A stretch of DNA of 64,000 nucleotides, from assembly GCF_030411955.1 (NCBI RefSeq), contig NZ_JASNRA010000007.1, positions 62,001-126,000 of the forward strand, in the 5' to 3' direction. Position numbers and translations under genes: made by a program. The stretch comes from Massilia sp. YIM B02443 (GTDB taxonomy: Bacteria; Pseudomonadota; Gammaproteobacteria; Burkholderiales; Burkholderiaceae_D). Under the pieces are notes generated by a model that was not told the origin of the DNA, made no database searches, and was given only the letters and a program-made list of their open reading frames with translations. This document shows positions 1 to 10,019 of the stretch, one piece after another (position 1 is the stretch's first letter; each line of letters starts with the position of its first letter).

Positions 1-511
1 CGCAGGTGGTGCAAGTCACCGGCTGGGTGCCCGGCTTGGCGCCGCTGCCGTGGCAGGTGTCGCATTTGTCCCAGCTCGGCACGCGGATGGTGGTGTCGAA
101 GCCGTGCGCCGCCTGCTCCAGCGTGATCTCGAGGTTGTAGCGCAGGTCGGCGCCGCGGTACACCTGCGGACCGCCGCCGCCGCGGCCACCGCGCCCGCCG
201 CCGAAGATGTCGCCGAAGATGTCGCCGAACGCGTCGCCGAAGCCGCCCGCGCCGCCGCCGAAGCCGCCGCCCATGCCGCTGTTCGGATCGACGCCGGCGT
301 GACCGTAGCGGTCATACGCTTCGCGCTTCTCCGGATTGGTCAGCATCTCGTAGGCTTCCTTCACCTCCTTGAACTTCTCTTCCGCTTCCTTGTTGTCCGG
401 ATTGCGGTCAGGGTGGTACTTCATCGCGAGCTTGCGATACGACTTCTTGATCTCGTCTTCCGACGCACCCTTCGCGACCCCGAGGATCTCGTAAAAATCA
501 CGCTTTGCCAT
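1..511 (-). CDS. dnaJ: Chaperone DnaJ (Hsp40), N-terminal part
   Basis: First 170 codons of DnaJ, the cytoplasmic co-chaperone that hands unfolded clients to DnaK and stimulates its ATPase; the gene runs off the left edge. The J domain is clear, with the HPD motif at residues 33-35 (YHPDRNPDN). A Gly/Phe-rich stretch with [13 protein letters not shown] follows, then the start of the zinc-finger region (CDTCHGSG). The ATG at 511 gives the canonical [12 protein letters not shown] start. It lies downstream of dnaK in the same direction, but a strong hairpin with a T-run separates them, so part of its transcription is probably reduced or independent. Confidence 0.97.
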   Translation of the reverse strand, partial: MAKRDFYEILGVAKGASEDEIKKSYRKLAMKYHPDRNPDNKEAEEKFKEVKEAYEMLTNPEKREAYDRYGHAGVDPNSGMGGGFGGGAGGFGDAFGDIFGDIFGGGRGGRGGGGPQVYRGADLRYNLEITLEQAAHGFDTTIRVPSWDKCDTCHGSGAKPGTQPVTCTTC

Positions 512-552
512 GGTCGGCACCTAAAGTTATCTACTAACGGAATTCTTTAAAC

Positions 553-594
553 CAAAAAAACCGAGCCGATGAACCGGTGAAGGTCTCGGCTCGG
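553..594 (-). terminator. Rho-independent terminator between dnaK and dnaJ
   Basis: On the minus strand a stem CCGAGCCGA/TCGGCTCGG (561-569 with 586-594) is followed by seven T residues (554-560). It lies just after the dnaK stop and before the dnaJ start, so it should terminate or attenuate the grpE-dnaK transcript. Confidence 0.8.
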
Positions 595-633
595 CCCGTG
601 CGCGGAAGTGATTCACTTCCGCGCCAAAGACGC

Positions 634-2583
634 TTACTTGGCGTCCTTCACTTCCTTGAAGTCGGCGTCGACCACGTCGTCGTCCTGCTTGGCCGATTGC
701 TCGCCCGCGCCCGGACCACCTGCCGCGCCGGCCGCACCTGCGCCGCCTGCCTGCTGCGCCTGCATGTCGGCATACATCTTCTCACCCAGCTTCTGGGCCG
801 CTTCCGACAGGGCCGCGGTCTTGGCGTCGATGTCCGACTTGTCGCCCGACTTGATCGCGCCTTCCAGGTCGGTGATCGCCGCTTCGATCTTTTCCTTCTC
901 GCCGGCTTCCAGCTTGTCGCCGTACTCGCCCAGCGACTTGCGGGTCGAGTGCACCAGGGCGTCGCCCTGGTTGCGCGCTTCGGCCAGTTCCTTGACCTTC
1001 TTGTCTTCTTCCGCGTTCAGCTCGGCGTCCTTCACCATCTTCTGGATTTCTTCTTCCGACAGGCCCGAGTTGGCCTTGATGGTGATCTTGTTTTCCTTGC
1101 CGGTGGCCTTGTCCTTGGCGCCGACGTGCAGGATGCCGTTGGCGTCGATGTCGAAGGTCACTTCGATCTGCGGGGTGCCGCGTGCTGCCGGCGGGATGCC
1201 TTCCAGGTTGAATTCGCCCAGGCCCTTGTTGCCGGCCGCGATTTCACGCTCGCCCTGGTACACCTTGATGGTCACGGCCGGCTGGTTGTCGTCGGCGGTC
1301 GAGAACACCTGCGAGAACTTGGTCGGGATCGTGGTGTTCTTGTGGATCATCTTGGTCATCACGCCGCCCAGGGTCTCGATGCCCAGCGACAGCGGGGTCA
1401 CGTCCAGCAGCAGCAGGTCCTTGCGCTCGCCCGACAGGACCGAACCCTGGATCGCGGCGCCAACGGCGACGGCTTCGTCCGGGTTGACGTCACGGCGTGG
1501 ATCCTTGCCGAAGAATTCCTTGACCTTGTCCATCACCATCGGCATGCGGGTCATGCCGCCCACCAGGATGATGTCGTCGATGTCCGAGACCTTGACGCCG
1601 GCGTCCTTGATGGCGACGCGGCATGGCTCGATGGTCTTGGTGATCAGCTCTTCGACCAGCGCTTCCAGCTTGGCGCGGGTGATCTTCAGGTTCAGGTGGA
1701 CCGGCGCGCCGTTCGCCATGGCGATGTACGGCTCGTTGATCTCGGTCTGCTGCGACGACGACAGTTCGATCTTGGCGCGCTCGGCCGAGGCCTTGATGCG
1801 CTGCAGGGCGATCGGGTCTTTCGACAGGTCGAGGCCGTTGATCTTCTTGAATTCGTCGATGATGTAGTCGATCACGCGCTGGTCGAAGTCTTCGCCGCCC
1901 AGGAAGGTGTCGCCGTTGGTCGACAGCACTTCGAACTGCTTCTCGCCGTCCACGTCCGCGATTTCGATGATCGAGACGTCGAAGGTGCCGCCGCCCAGGT
2001 CATACACGGCGATCTTGCGGTCGCCCTTGTCGGTCTTGTCCAGGCCGAATGCCAGCGCGGCCGCGGTCGGCTCGTTGATGATGCGCTTGACGTCCAGGCC
2101 CGCGATGCGGCCGGCGTCCTTGGTCGCCTGGCGCTGCGAGTCGTTGAAGTAGGCCGGCACGGTGATCACGGCTTCGGTGACTTCTTCGCCCAGGTAGTCC
2201 TCGGCGGTCTTCTTCATCTTGCGCAGGACTTCGGCCGAGATCTGCGGCGGCGCCAGCTTCTTGTCGCGCACGCCGACCCAGGCGTCGCCGTTGTCGGCCT
2301 TGGTGATCGCGTAAGGCATCAGGGAAATATCCTTCTGCACTTCTTTTTCTTCGAACTTACGGCCGATCAGGCGCTTGACGGCGAACAGGGTGTTCTTCGG
2401 GTTGGTGACGGCCTGGCGCTTGGCCGGTGCGCCGACCAGGATCTCGCCATCTTCCTGATAAGCGATGATCGACGGCGTGGTGCGCGCGCCTTCGGCGTTC
2501 TCGATCACCTTCGGGGTACCGTTTTCCATGATGGCGACGCAGGAGTTGGTGGTGCCCAGGTCGATACCGATGATTTTGCCCAT
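634..2583 (-). CDS. dnaK: Molecular chaperone DnaK (Hsp70)
   Basis: Full-length Hsp70 of 649 residues, the usual size. It is the cytoplasmic ATP-dependent chaperone that works with DnaJ and GrpE. The nucleotide-binding domain starts with [12 protein letters not shown] (residues 5-16) and contains the phosphate motif [11 protein letters not shown] and adenosine motif [10 protein letters not shown]. The substrate-binding domain follows, then an Ala/Gly-rich tail ending [11 protein letters not shown], typical of proteobacterial DnaK. It lies 124 bp downstream of grpE in the same direction, probably on the sigma-32 transcript starting upstream of grpE. Confidence 0.99.
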   Translation of the reverse strand: MGKIIGIDLGTTNSCVAIMENGTPKVIENAEGARTTPSIIAYQEDGEILVGAPAKRQAVTNPKNTLFAVKRLIGRKFEEKEVQKDISLMPYAITKADNGDAWVGVRDKKLAPPQISAEVLRKMKKTAEDYLGEEVTEAVITVPAYFNDSQRQATKDAGRIAGLDVKRIINEPTAAALAFGLDKTDKGDRKIAVYDLGGGTFDVSIIEIADVDGEKQFEVLSTNGDTFLGGEDFDQRVIDYIIDEFKKINGLDLSKDPIALQRIKASAERAKIELSSSQQTEINEPYIAMANGAPVHLNLKITRAKLEALVEELITKTIEPCRVAIKDAGVKVSDIDDIILVGGMTRMPMVMDKVKEFFGKDPRRDVNPDEAVAVGAAIQGSVLSGERKDLLLLDVTPLSLGIETLGGVMTKMIHKNTTIPTKFSQVFSTADDNQPAVTIKVYQGEREIAAGNKGLGEFNLEGIPPAARGTPQIEVTFDIDANGILHVGAKDKATGKENKITIKANSGLSEEEIQKMVKDAELNAEEDKKVKELAEARNQGDALVHSTRKSLGEYGDKLEAGEKEKIEAAITDLEGAIKSGDKSDIDAKTAALSEAAQKLGEKMYADMQAQQAGGAGAAGAAGGPGAGEQSAKQDDDVVDADFKEVKDAK

Positions 2584-2707
2584 GATGTGTTCCTTTTAGT
2601 ATTTGTGGATTTCTGATGGATTCAATATTGGGAAGCGGGAGCGCGGTTTCAAGTGCGGTTCAGTTAAATCACGCACCGAAGGGCTGAATGCCCCGCATTC
2701 GTCCTGA

Positions 2708-3280
2708 TTACTTCGGCGCTGCCGCGGTCACGATGGCCGGACGCAGCAGGCGGTCGGCGATCATGTAGCCCTTCTGCAGCACGGCAACCACGGTGTTGGC
2801 TTCCTGCTCGGACGGCACCACGGCCACGGCCTGGTGCTTGTTCGGGTCGAGCTTGTCGCCCGCTTGCGGCATCACTTCGACCAGGCGGTTCTTCTCGAAC
2901 GCGCTGGTGAGCTGCTTGAGGGTCATTTCGACGCCTTCCTTGATCGACTCCACCGTCGGGGCTTCGACCTTCAGCGCCATTTCCAGGCTGTCGCGCACCG
3001 GCACCATCGCTTCGGCAAAGCTTTCGATGGCGAACTTGTGGGCCTTGCTGACGTCTTCCTGGGCGCGGCGGCGGATGTTTTCCGCGTCGGCCTTGGCGCG
3101 CATGAAGGCGTCGTGCATTTCGGCCAGCTTGGCTTCGGTGGCGCTCAGCTGTTCTTCGAGGCCGGGTTCGGCGGCAGCAGCCTGCGCGGCGGCTTGCGGA
3201 GCAGCGTCAGCAGCAGTGTCAGCGGCTGGTTGCACGCCTTCCTGCTGGTTGATCACCTCTTCGTTTTTTTGGTCTTGCAT
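2708..3280 (-). CDS. grpE: Nucleotide exchange factor GrpE
   Basis: GrpE (190 residues) is the dimeric cofactor that releases ADP from DnaK. An acidic/Ala-rich N-terminal tail is followed by a long helical region ([20 protein letters not shown]) and a C-terminal beta domain with [10 protein letters not shown]. The ATG at 3280 was preferred to an upstream alternative at 3340 because it gives [13 protein letters not shown] and has a good AGGAGT ribosome site. A near-perfect sigma-32 promoter lies about 70 bp upstream, fitting heat induction. Confidence 0.97.
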   Translation of the reverse strand: MQDQKNEEVINQQEGVQPAADTAADAAPQAAAQAAAAEPGLEEQLSATEAKLAEMHDAFMRAKADAENIRRRAQEDVSKAHKFAIESFAEAMVPVRDSLEMALKVEAPTVESIKEGVEMTLKQLTSAFEKNRLVEVMPQAGDKLDPNKHQAVAVVPSEQEANTVVAVLQKGYMIADRLLRPAIVTAAAPK

Positions 3281-3348
3281 CGAAAATACTCCTGGAATCA
3301 AGGACTTGGCTGAGTTGGAAACGTATCCTGACTGATACACAGCGCCCC

Positions 3349-3376
3349 AGATGGGGCGATCTCCTACAATTTCAAG
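3349..3376 (-). promoter_or_regulatory. Sigma-32 (RpoH) heat-shock promoter upstream of grpE
   Basis: Read on the minus strand: CTTGAAA (3376-3370), a 13-bp spacer, then CCCCATCT (3356-3349). Both boxes match the RpoH consensus (CTTGAAA, about 13-15 bp, CCCCATNT). It points into grpE, whose start is 69 bp further on. No CIRCE (HrcA operator) was seen by eye nearby. Confidence 0.85.
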
Positions 3377-3468
3377 GGGAATTGCAAGAAAGCCATATGC
3401 AGCATGGGAAAGCCTGCCAACCCTGCATTGACAGCAGGGTATTTTAGCAGGTTGTCAACGAGCAAGGA

Positions 3469-4572
3469 TCAGGCGCCCAGGCGTGCGGCATTGGCGGCGC
3501 CGATCTGCGCGTCCTGGCGACGCGCCTCGACCTGGGCCGGGGTCAGGATGGTCGGCCAGCCGATCAGGTGCTGCTCGGCGATCTCGGCCATGCCAACGAT
3601 CCAGGCCGGCGAAGCGTTCAGGCAAGGGATGTAGTGGAATTCCTTGCCGCCGGCGGTCTCGAAATCGTGCCGCACTTCCATCGAGATCTCTTCCAACGTT
3701 TCCAGGCAGTCGCTGGTAAAGCCCGGGCACATCACGTCGATGCGTTCGACGCCGGCGCGGGCCAGCTCCTGCACCGTCGGCGCGGTATACGGCTGCAGCC
3801 ATTCGGCCTTGCCGAAACGCGACTGGAACGTCACCAGGTACTCGTCCGGCCCCAGGCCCAGAGCGGCGGCCAGCAGGCGGCCGGTCTTCTGGCATTCGCA
3901 GAAATACGGATCGCCCAGCTCCAGGGTGCGCTTGGGGGTGCCGTGGAAGCTCAGCACCAGCTTCTGGCCGCGGCCGTGCGCATCCCAGTGCGCCTGCACG
4001 TTGGCGCGCAGCGCCTCGATATAGGCTTCGTGGTCGTGGTAGTGCTTCACCAGGCGCAGCTCGGGAATGTTGCGCACGTGCTTGTAGTGATTGAAGACGG
4101 CGTCCCAGATCGAGGCGGTGGTGGTGCCGGAATACTGCGGGTAGGACGGCAGGATCGCGATGCGGTCGACGCCCTCTTCCTTCAGCCGGTCGAGCACGTC
4201 GGGCAGCGCGGGCGAGCCGTAGCGCATCGCCATCGCCACCTGCACATCGTGGTGGCCGCGCTCGGCCAGCATCGCTTGCAGCTTGACCGCCTGCTGCGCC
4301 GTGAATACGCGCAGGGGCGAACCTTCGCGGGTCCAGATGGTGCGGTACTTGGCGGCCGACTGGCCGGAACGGAACGGCAGGATGAACAGGTTCAGGATGA
4401 ACCACCAGATGCGCGCCGGGATCTCGACCACGCGCGGATCGGACAGGAACTGCTTCAGGTAGGTGTGCACCTTGGCGCGGGTCGGTTCGTCGGGCGTACC
4501 GAGGTTGACCAGCACGATCGCGCTGCGCGATACGGCGCCGTGGGTATGGGGAGGTTCTTTACGAAATGGCAT
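3469..4572 (-). CDS. hemH: Ferrochelatase
   Basis: Ferrochelatase inserts Fe2+ into protoporphyrin IX, the last step of heme synthesis. The family motif LVNLGTPDEPT is near the N-terminus, the catalytic His lies in LSFHGTPKRT, and the C-terminal signature region contains VMCPGFTSDCLETLEEI. The ATG at 4572 gives MPFRKEPPHTHG, which resembles betaproteobacterial ferrochelatases; an ATG at 4599 would add nine residues. Neither has a strong ribosome site. Upstream of grpE on the same strand, with the heat-shock promoter lying between them. HemJ is encoded at 50 kb. Confidence 0.96.
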   Translation of the reverse strand: MPFRKEPPHTHGAVSRSAIVLVNLGTPDEPTRAKVHTYLKQFLSDPRVVEIPARIWWFILNLFILPFRSGQSAAKYRTIWTREGSPLRVFTAQQAVKLQAMLAERGHHDVQVAMAMRYGSPALPDVLDRLKEEGVDRIAILPSYPQYSGTTTASIWDAVFNHYKHVRNIPELRLVKHYHDHEAYIEALRANVQAHWDAHGRGQKLVLSFHGTPKRTLELGDPYFCECQKTGRLLAAALGLGPDEYLVTFQSRFGKAEWLQPYTAPTVQELARAGVERIDVMCPGFTSDCLETLEEISMEVRHDFETAGGKEFHYIPCLNASPAWIVGMAEIAEQHLIGWPTILTPAQVEARRQDAQIGAANAARLGA

Positions 4573-4666
4573 GAGGAGATGATCGCTGACAAGACTCATG
4601 CATTATATGTGGGGGCTGCGCGGCACGCAGGCCGGTGGCCGCGCGCACGCCATCCTGGCGCCGCAA

Positions 4667-4686
4667 CCGTGGCGGTGCCGCCACGG
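4667..4686. terminator. GC-rich hairpin downstream of ohr
   Basis: Perfect 9-bp inverted repeat CCGTGGCGG/CCGCCACGG with a 2-nt spacer, 20 bp past the ohr stop. No T-run follows on the minus strand, so it is either a weak terminator or an mRNA 3' stabiliser. Confidence 0.4.
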
Positions 4687-4706
4687 CGCGCGCCGATTTT
4701 GACGAA

Positions 4707-5135
4707 TCAGGTGCTCACGTGCAGGCGCACGTCGATGTTGTTGCGGGTGGCGTTCGAGTACGGGCACACGACGTGGGCCTTGTCGACCAGCTCCTGCAGC
4801 TGGGCCTGGTCCATGCCGGGGGCCTTGATGGTGAGGTCGACTTCGATCGCGAAGCCGGTCGGCACCGGGCCGATGCCGACGTCGCCAGTCACGCTCAGGT
4901 CTTGCGGCAGCGCCACCTTGGCCTGGCCGGCGACGAACTTCAGGGCGCCGATGAAGCAGGCCGAGTAGCCGGCCGCGAACAGCTGCTCCGGGTTGGTGCC
5001 GGAACCGCCGCCTCCGCCTAGTTCCTTGGGGGTCGACAGTTTCAGGTCAAGTACGCCGTCGGAACTTTTCGAGGTGCCTTCACGGCCGCCTTGCGAGGTG
5101 GCCTGGGCGCGGTAGATAACTTTGTCGATGCTCAT
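4707..5135 (-). CDS. ohr: Organic hydroperoxide resistance protein (Ohr, OsmC superfamily)
   Basis: Ohr-type peroxiredoxin (142 residues), a cytoplasmic homodimer that reduces organic hydroperoxides with two conserved cysteines. Both sites are present: [13 protein letters not shown] with the peroxidatic Cys, and [12 protein letters not shown] with the resolving Cys. The ATG at 5135 ([10 protein letters not shown]) was chosen because the ORF upstream of it encodes an unrelated low-complexity segment. No MarR-type OhrR gene is adjacent. A second OsmC-superfamily protein of a different subfamily lies at 9436-9867. Confidence 0.93.
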   Translation of the reverse strand: MSIDKVIYRAQATSQGGREGTSKSSDGVLDLKLSTPKELGGGGGSGTNPEQLFAAGYSACFIGALKFVAGQAKVALPQDLSVTGDVGIGPVPTGFAIEVDLTIKAPGMDQAQLQELVDKAHVVCPYSNATRNNIDVRLHVST

Positions 5136-5262
5136 GCGGATGTCCTTTCCATGGATTGTCAGGGATCGACGCCGGCTGGACCGGCTGACCGATGACGACT
5201 CTGCCACAGAATGGCGAACGGTGGATGACGCTTGCATGACCACGGCATGCGCGCCCGCGCGC

Positions 5263-6927
5263 TTACGACGCCAGCAACTCCCTTGCGTGCTTGCGCGTGG
5301 TCTCGGTAATCTCGATCCCGCCCAGCATGCGCGCCACCTCTTCCACCCGCGCCCGGCTGTCGAGCACGTCGATGCGCGACACGGTGCGCCCTTCGCCGGT
5401 GGTGCCCTTGGCCACCTGGAAGTGCTGGTTGGCCTGGCTTGCCACCTGCGGCAAGTGGGTCACGCACAGCACCTGGCGCTGCTGGCCCAGGCGCCGCAAC
5501 AGGCGTCCCACCACCTCGGCCACGCCGCCGCCGATGCCGGTGTCGACTTCGTCGAAGATCAGGGTCGGCACCGTGGTCGCATTCGAGGTGATCACCGAAA
5601 TGGCCAGCGAGATGCGCGCCAGTTCGCCGCCCGAGGCCACCTTGGCCAGCGCACGCGGCGCCACGCCGGCGTGCCCCGCCACCAGGAATTCGACCTGCTC
5701 GAGACCATGCGCGCCCGGCTCGCCGCCGACCAGGGCCACGGCGAAACTGCCGCCGCTCATGCTCAGTTCCTGCATCGCCGCCGTCACCTGCGTGCCGAGT
5801 TCGGCCGCGGCTTTGGTGCGCCGCGCCGACAGCTTCGCCGCCACCTCCATGTAGGCGGCGCGCGCCTTGTCTTCCTGCTTGCGCAAGCCGTCGATGTCGG
5901 TGGCGTCGGCCAGCTGGCGCAGCTTGGCCGCCAGCGCCGCGTGTTCGTCGGGCAGCTCCTCGGGCGTGACGCGGTACTTGCGCGCGGCGCTGTGCAGCGC
6001 TTCCATGCGGGCGTCGACTTCGCGCAGGCGGCCCGGGTCGAGCTCGACCTTGTCGATGTAGTTGTTCAGCTCGGACACGGCTTCCTGCAGCTGGATGCGC
6101 GCCGGCTCCATGCAGTCGAGCACACCCTGCAGCTGGGCGTCGATGTCGACCAGCTTGCCGAGTTTGGCGTTGAGCGAGGACAGCTGCGACAGGATCGGAT
6201 GGTCCGATTCCGAGATCGCGCCCAACGCTTCCTGCGCGCCTTCGAGCAGGCTGGCGGCGTGCGACAGACGGCTGTGCTCATTGCTGATCTCGACCCATTC
6301 GCCGGCCTTCGGCGCGAGTTTATCCAGTTCGCTCACCTGCCACTCCAGGCGCTCGCGCTCGATCAGCACGTTCTTGGCGTTGGTCTCGTATTCCTCGCGC
6401 TGGCGCACCAGCGCGCGCCAGCTGCGCCAGGAGTGCGAGACTTGCTGGGCTTCGGCACGCGCGGCCGGGTCGCGCACCGCGATCTGGTTGTCGAGCAGCG
6501 CGCGCTGGGCGTCGGGTTTCAACAGTGACTGGTGCGCGTGCTGGCCGTGGATGTCGACCAGCATGTCGCCCAGCTCGCGCAACTGCGCCGCGGTGGCGGC
6601 CACGCCGTTGATGTAGGCCTTGGAGCGGCCGGCGTTGTCGATCACGCGGCGCAGCAGCGCGCCGCCTTCGTCGGTATTGAATTCATGCTCCTGCAGCCAT
6701 TGCGTTGCCGCCTCGGTCAGGGCGAAGTCGGCCGTGATGTCGGCCTTGGCCGCGCCCTCGCGCACCATGCTGGCGTCGCCGCGCCCGCCCAGCGCCAGTT
6801 GCAGCGCGTCGATCAGGATCGACTTGCCGGCGCCGGTCTCGCCTGTGAACACCGAAAAGCCGTGCGAGAACTCCAGTTCGATGGTGTCGACGATGACGAA
6901 GTCGCGGATGGTAAGTGTGCGCAGCAT
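5263..6927 (-). CDS. recN: DNA repair protein RecN
   Basis: SMC-like ATPase (554 residues) of double-strand break repair. Walker A GETGAGKS is at residues 29-36, a long central coiled-coil region follows, and the C-terminal part has the signature [12 protein letters not shown] and Walker [13 protein letters not shown]. The ATG at 6927 ([14 protein letters not shown]) is the conserved RecN start although the frame stays open upstream. It lies 68 bp downstream of nadK on the same strand, so the LexA-type box upstream of nadK probably puts recN under SOS control, as in enterobacteria. Confidence 0.98.
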   Translation of the reverse strand: MLRTLTIRDFVIVDTIELEFSHGFSVFTGETGAGKSILIDALQLALGGRGDASMVREGAAKADITADFALTEAATQWLQEHEFNTDEGGALLRRVIDNAGRSKAYINGVAATAAQLRELGDMLVDIHGQHAHQSLLKPDAQRALLDNQIAVRDPAARAEAQQVSHSWRSWRALVRQREEYETNAKNVLIERERLEWQVSELDKLAPKAGEWVEISNEHSRLSHAASLLEGAQEALGAISESDHPILSQLSSLNAKLGKLVDIDAQLQGVLDCMEPARIQLQEAVSELNNYIDKVELDPGRLREVDARMEALHSAARKYRVTPEELPDEHAALAAKLRQLADATDIDGLRKQEDKARAAYMEVAAKLSARRTKAAAELGTQVTAAMQELSMSGGSFAVALVGGEPGAHGLEQVEFLVAGHAGVAPRALAKVASGGELARISLAISVITSNATTVPTLIFDEVDTGIGGGVAEVVGRLLRRLGQQRQVLCVTHLPQVASQANQHFQVAKGTTGEGRTVSRIDVLDSRARVEEVARMLGGIEITETTRKHARELLAS

Positions 6928-6995
6928 GAAAAATCGGGTCTCCGGGGTTGGCGGTCTTGTGACGATCTGTTGGCAACTGAGCGAGGTGCGGGTGC

Positions 6996-7910
6996 TTACT
7001 TGAGCCTGCCGTCGCCCGTCGGGTATTCGTTCCAGTGCAGCTTCTGGCGCAGCGTGTGGTAGTAGCTCCAGTCGAGCGGATGCAGGAAGGTGATCGTGTG
7101 CGGCGAACGCGAGATCACGATGCGGTCGCCCAGCTGCAGGCTGGTAAACGTCTGCATGTCGAAGTTGACGCTGATGTCGCGTCCGCTGACCAGCTCGACC
7201 ACGATCTCGCTGGTGTCGGGCACCACGATCGGGCGGTTCGACAGCGCATGCGGCGCGATCGGCACCAGCACCGTTCCACCCAGGCTCGGATGCAGCAGCG
7301 GGCCGCCGGCCGACAGCGCGTACGCGGTGGAGCCGGTCGGGGTCGAGACGATCAGGCCATCCGAACGCTGGTTGTACATGAACTGGCCGTCGACGGTGAG
7401 CTTGAGTTCGACCATGCCGGCGCCGGTGCCGCGCGCCACCACCACGTCGTTGACGGCGACGCTGCAGAACATCTGCTCGCCGCCGCGCATCACGCGCGCT
7501 TCGAGCAAGGTGCGTTCTTCGGCGCGCGAGCGGCCCTGCAGGATCTCGCCCAGCGCCGGCAGCATGTTGTCGAGCGGGATGTCGGTGATGAAGCCGAGCC
7601 GGCCCTGGTTGATGCCGATCAGGGCGATATCGTATTCGGCCAGCTGGCGCGCGATGCCGAGCATGGTGCCGTCGCCGCCGACCACGATCGCGATCTTGGC
7701 TTGCTGGCCGATCTCGGCCACGGTCATCGACTCCAGGCCTTTCATCTGCAGGTGCGCCGCCGTGTCCTGCTCGAACACCACGCGGTAACCGGCCTCCTCG
7801 AGGAAAGCCTGGATGCGGCCGACCGGCTCTTCGACGCCGGCCGTGTTGTGCCGCACCACGAGCGCGATGATCTGTTGCGTGTTCTGTGGCGAAGCAGGCG
7901 AAGCGGGCAT
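6996..7910 (-). CDS. nadK: NAD kinase
   Basis: NAD kinase (304 residues) phosphorylates NAD to NADP in the cytoplasm. The GGDGTML motif, the NQGRLGFIT segment and the SDGLIVSTPTGSTAYALSAGGP region are all present and in order. It is first in a minus-strand unit with recN, a neighbourhood common in betaproteobacteria. A CTGT-N8-ACAG box lies 85 bp upstream of the start. Confidence 0.97.
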   Translation of the reverse strand: MPASPASPQNTQQIIALVVRHNTAGVEEPVGRIQAFLEEAGYRVVFEQDTAAHLQMKGLESMTVAEIGQQAKIAIVVGGDGTMLGIARQLAEYDIALIGINQGRLGFITDIPLDNMLPALGEILQGRSRAEERTLLEARVMRGGEQMFCSVAVNDVVVARGTGAGMVELKLTVDGQFMYNQRSDGLIVSTPTGSTAYALSAGGPLLHPSLGGTVLVPIAPHALSNRPIVVPDTSEIVVELVSGRDISVNFDMQTFTSLQLGDRIVISRSPHTITFLHPLDWSYYHTLRQKLHWNEYPTGDGRLK

Positions 7911-7994
7911 AACGGTCTCGGCGGTTGAGGGTTAACGACACGCTGGAGATTAACCGATAATCCCTGCGGCTGCCATAACGGCGCTCTGCAATTA

Positions 7995-8010
7995 CTGTAT
8001 GGATGAACAG
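7995..8010 (-). promoter_or_regulatory. Candidate LexA (SOS) box upstream of nadK-recN
   Basis: CTGT-ATGGATGA-ACAG, flanked by TA on one side and TAT on the other, fits the LexA operator CTGT-N8-ACAG. It sits between nadK and the DUF3667 gene. Because recN is a classic SOS gene, a LexA site ahead of nadK-recN is plausible. This is a pattern match only. Confidence 0.7.
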
Positions 8011-8040
8011 TATACTTGGCGCCGCCCTCACCCTGCAAGT

Positions 8041-8952
8041 TCAGGCCAGCAGCACCTGGCCCATCACCGTCATGACTGCCGAGCTCAGGGAGATGACATG
8101 CGCGAAGATCAGCACCAGCCAGCGCAGCCAGGTCTTCAAGCGGCTGCCGCCATACACGCGACGCATCGCGATCGGCAGGTAGAACAGCAGCCACAACGTC
8201 AGGATGAAGCGCACGAAATCCCAGCCGGTGGGAAGCAGCACCATGACCGACAGCATCAGGAAGGCAAAAGCGTTGGTGTGCAGGCCGAACAGGAAATGCT
8301 CGCCATAGCGCCGTCCGCTGCCCAAGTACAAGATCTTCAGGTACAGCGCGAACAGCGGCAGCATGGCGAAGATCGCGTACGGCGTGTAGCTGTAGAAAGC
8401 CTGCTTGAATGCGGCGCGCTGCGCTGCCGGCGTCAGCGCGGCGAATTGCGCCACCTTGTCGCCCAGCACCGGATGCATCCCCCTCGCCTTTTCCACCACT
8501 TGCTGCATGGCCCGCTCCATATTGGCCGCCTGCTTGGGCGAAGCCGGGCCGAACAAGGTGTCCTTCAGGCGTCCCTCGGCCAGCGCGGCGGCGCGGGCCG
8601 GCGTGCCATCTTCGAACTGCACCACCTCGACATTGCTCAGCTTGAAGATCGCAAAGAAGATGATGCTGAAGGTGAGATACAGGCGCAGCGGCTCGAGGTA
8701 GCGCACGCGCCGGCCCTCGATGTATTCGCGCGTCAGGAAGCCGGGCCTGGCGATCAGCTTGCCTAGCGACTTCCACAGCTTGCCCTCCAGCGCCACGTAA
8801 TGGGCGATGAATTCGTGCAGGAATTCGCGCGCGCTCGGCACGTGCAGGTGGGTGGCCTGGCCGCAGTGCTGGCAATAATTGCCGGCGGTGGCGGCGCCGC
8901 AGTTGCGGCAGGCCGCGCAAGCATCATGGTGGGACAAGGTCTCGGAAGTCAC
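8041..8952 (-). CDS. DUF3667 family zinc-ribbon membrane protein
   Basis: 303 residues. The N-terminus carries a zinc-ribbon-like cluster (CAACRNCGAA and YCQHCGQ, residues ~12-36), followed by REFLHEFIAHY and RPGFLTREYIEGRR, which are characteristic of DUF3667. The rest has several hydrophobic segments (LYLTFSIIFFAIF near residue 95, further ones around 195-295), so it should be an inner-membrane protein. The family has no established function. It is a monocistronic-looking gene, convergent with nothing and divergent from the 9111 gene. Confidence 0.8.
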   Translation of the reverse strand: MTSETLSHHDACAACRNCGAATAGNYCQHCGQATHLHVPSAREFLHEFIAHYVALEGKLWKSLGKLIARPGFLTREYIEGRRVRYLEPLRLYLTFSIIFFAIFKLSNVEVVQFEDGTPARAAALAEGRLKDTLFGPASPKQAANMERAMQQVVEKARGMHPVLGDKVAQFAALTPAAQRAAFKQAFYSYTPYAIFAMLPLFALYLKILYLGSGRRYGEHFLFGLHTNAFAFLMLSVMVLLPTGWDFVRFILTLWLLFYLPIAMRRVYGGSRLKTWLRWLVLIFAHVISLSSAVMTVMGQVLLA

Positions 8953-9110
8953 GGGGCAAGTTGCGTCAAGACAGTGAAGCAGCCATGGTAGCGATTTAAT
9001 TGCAAGAAAGCATCACCAATAGTCACTGTGTTGCTTCTCATTCAATTGCGCGACCGTTTCATGCGCACCCGGTTACGATGAAACCGACAGAAACATAGGA
9101 GGAGCGCAAC

Positions 9111-9422
9111 ATGGTGACCGAAACCAAAGACCGGTTCGTCAATACCAAGGAACCGATGAGCAATGACGGCGTCAAACGACAGCCGCACGAACGCGACGAG
9201 TCGCCCGACGCCCAGGACCAGGCGCCGCGCGGCATCATCAAGCAGGCCGCCAAGGACCTGGAACAGGGCCTGGTGGATACCGAAGCGCGTGGCACGCCGG
9301 GCATTTCGCAGGCGGTGAATCCGAACCCGGAAGCGGCCGGCCAGGCCAAGCCGCAGCCGGACCGCCATCAGGCAATGCGCGATCACGATTCGGTCGATTC
9401 CGAACCGGGTCAAAACCGATAA
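9111..9422 (+). CDS. Small hydrophilic protein of unknown function
   Basis: 103 residues, highly charged and rich in D, E, Q, P and K, with no hydrophobic segment and probably disordered. A strong AGGAGG-type ribosome site precedes the ATG. The stop is 13 bp before osmC, so the two are probably co-transcribed and this may be a stress-related accessory protein. I do not recognise a family. The 158 bp upstream, between it and the divergent DUF3667 gene, should hold its promoter. Confidence 0.7.
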   Translation: MVTETKDRFVNTKEPMSNDGVKRQPHERDESPDAQDQAPRGIIKQAAKDLEQGLVDTEARGTPGISQAVNPNPEAAGQAKPQPDRHQAMRDHDSVDSEPGQNR

Positions 9423-9435
9423 GAAAGGACAACGC

Positions 9436-9867
9436 ATGACGATCAAACGCAATGGCAGCGCCGTCTGGAGCGGCGGCATCAAGGATGGCAAGGGCCAGGT
9501 CTCGACCGGCAGCGGCGCGCTGAAGGACCAGCCTTACGGCTTCAACACCCGCTTCGAAGATGCGCCCGGTACCAACCCCGAAGAACTGATCGGCGCCGCA
9601 CACGCCGGCTGCTTCACGATGGCGCTGTCCGGCCAGCTGGGCCAGGCCGGCCTCACCGCCGACGAGCTGCGCACCACGGCCACCGTGTCGATGGAAAAGG
9701 TCGAAGGCGGCTTCTCGATCACCGCCGTCCACCTCGACCTGGTGGCGAAGATCCCGGGCGCCAGCCAGGAAGCCTTCGACAAGGCAGCCACCACGGCCAA
9801 GGAAAACTGCCCGGTGTCGAAGCTGCTGAACGCCAGGATCACGCTCGACGCCAGGCTGGAAAGCTGA
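9436..9867 (+). CDS. osmC: OsmC family peroxiredoxin
   Basis: 143 residues, OsmC subfamily, a cytoplasmic thiol peroxidase acting on organic peroxides. The two catalytic cysteines are in IGAAHAGCFTMALS and AKENCPVSKLL. The start MTIKRNGSAVWSGGIKDGKG is the usual OsmC beginning, and AAGGAC lies upstream of the ATG. It differs from the Ohr protein at 4707-5135 by lacking the VCPYSNATR motif. Confidence 0.93.
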   Translation: MTIKRNGSAVWSGGIKDGKGQVSTGSGALKDQPYGFNTRFEDAPGTNPEELIGAAHAGCFTMALSGQLGQAGLTADELRTTATVSMEKVEGGFSITAVHLDLVAKIPGASQEAFDKAATTAKENCPVSKLLNARITLDARLES

Positions 9868-9906
9868 GCGCCGGCTGCGCTGTACGCCGCCACGGGCGCC
9901 CTGCCC

Positions 9907-9927
9907 GCGGCGGCATGCAGCCGCCGA
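9907..9927 (+). terminator. Hairpin after osmC
   Basis: CGGCGGC/GCCGCCG stem with a 5-nt loop about 40 bp after the osmC stop and before gloA. No T-run, so it could be a weak terminator or a mRNA-protecting hairpin. Confidence 0.35.
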
Positions 9928-10019
9928 ACCTTCCCGGTCCGGTTTGCCGGTCGCCTTCGGCACGCTTTGCGCTGAACGCATAAAATGGCGTTTTCCGAAA
10001 CACCAATAGGACAACACCA

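Noticed and set aside
577-2616. Long plus-strand open frame opposite dnaK (679 codons)
   Set aside because: Antisense shadow of a GC-rich, strongly biased gene; the His/Val/Asp-rich product has no domain.
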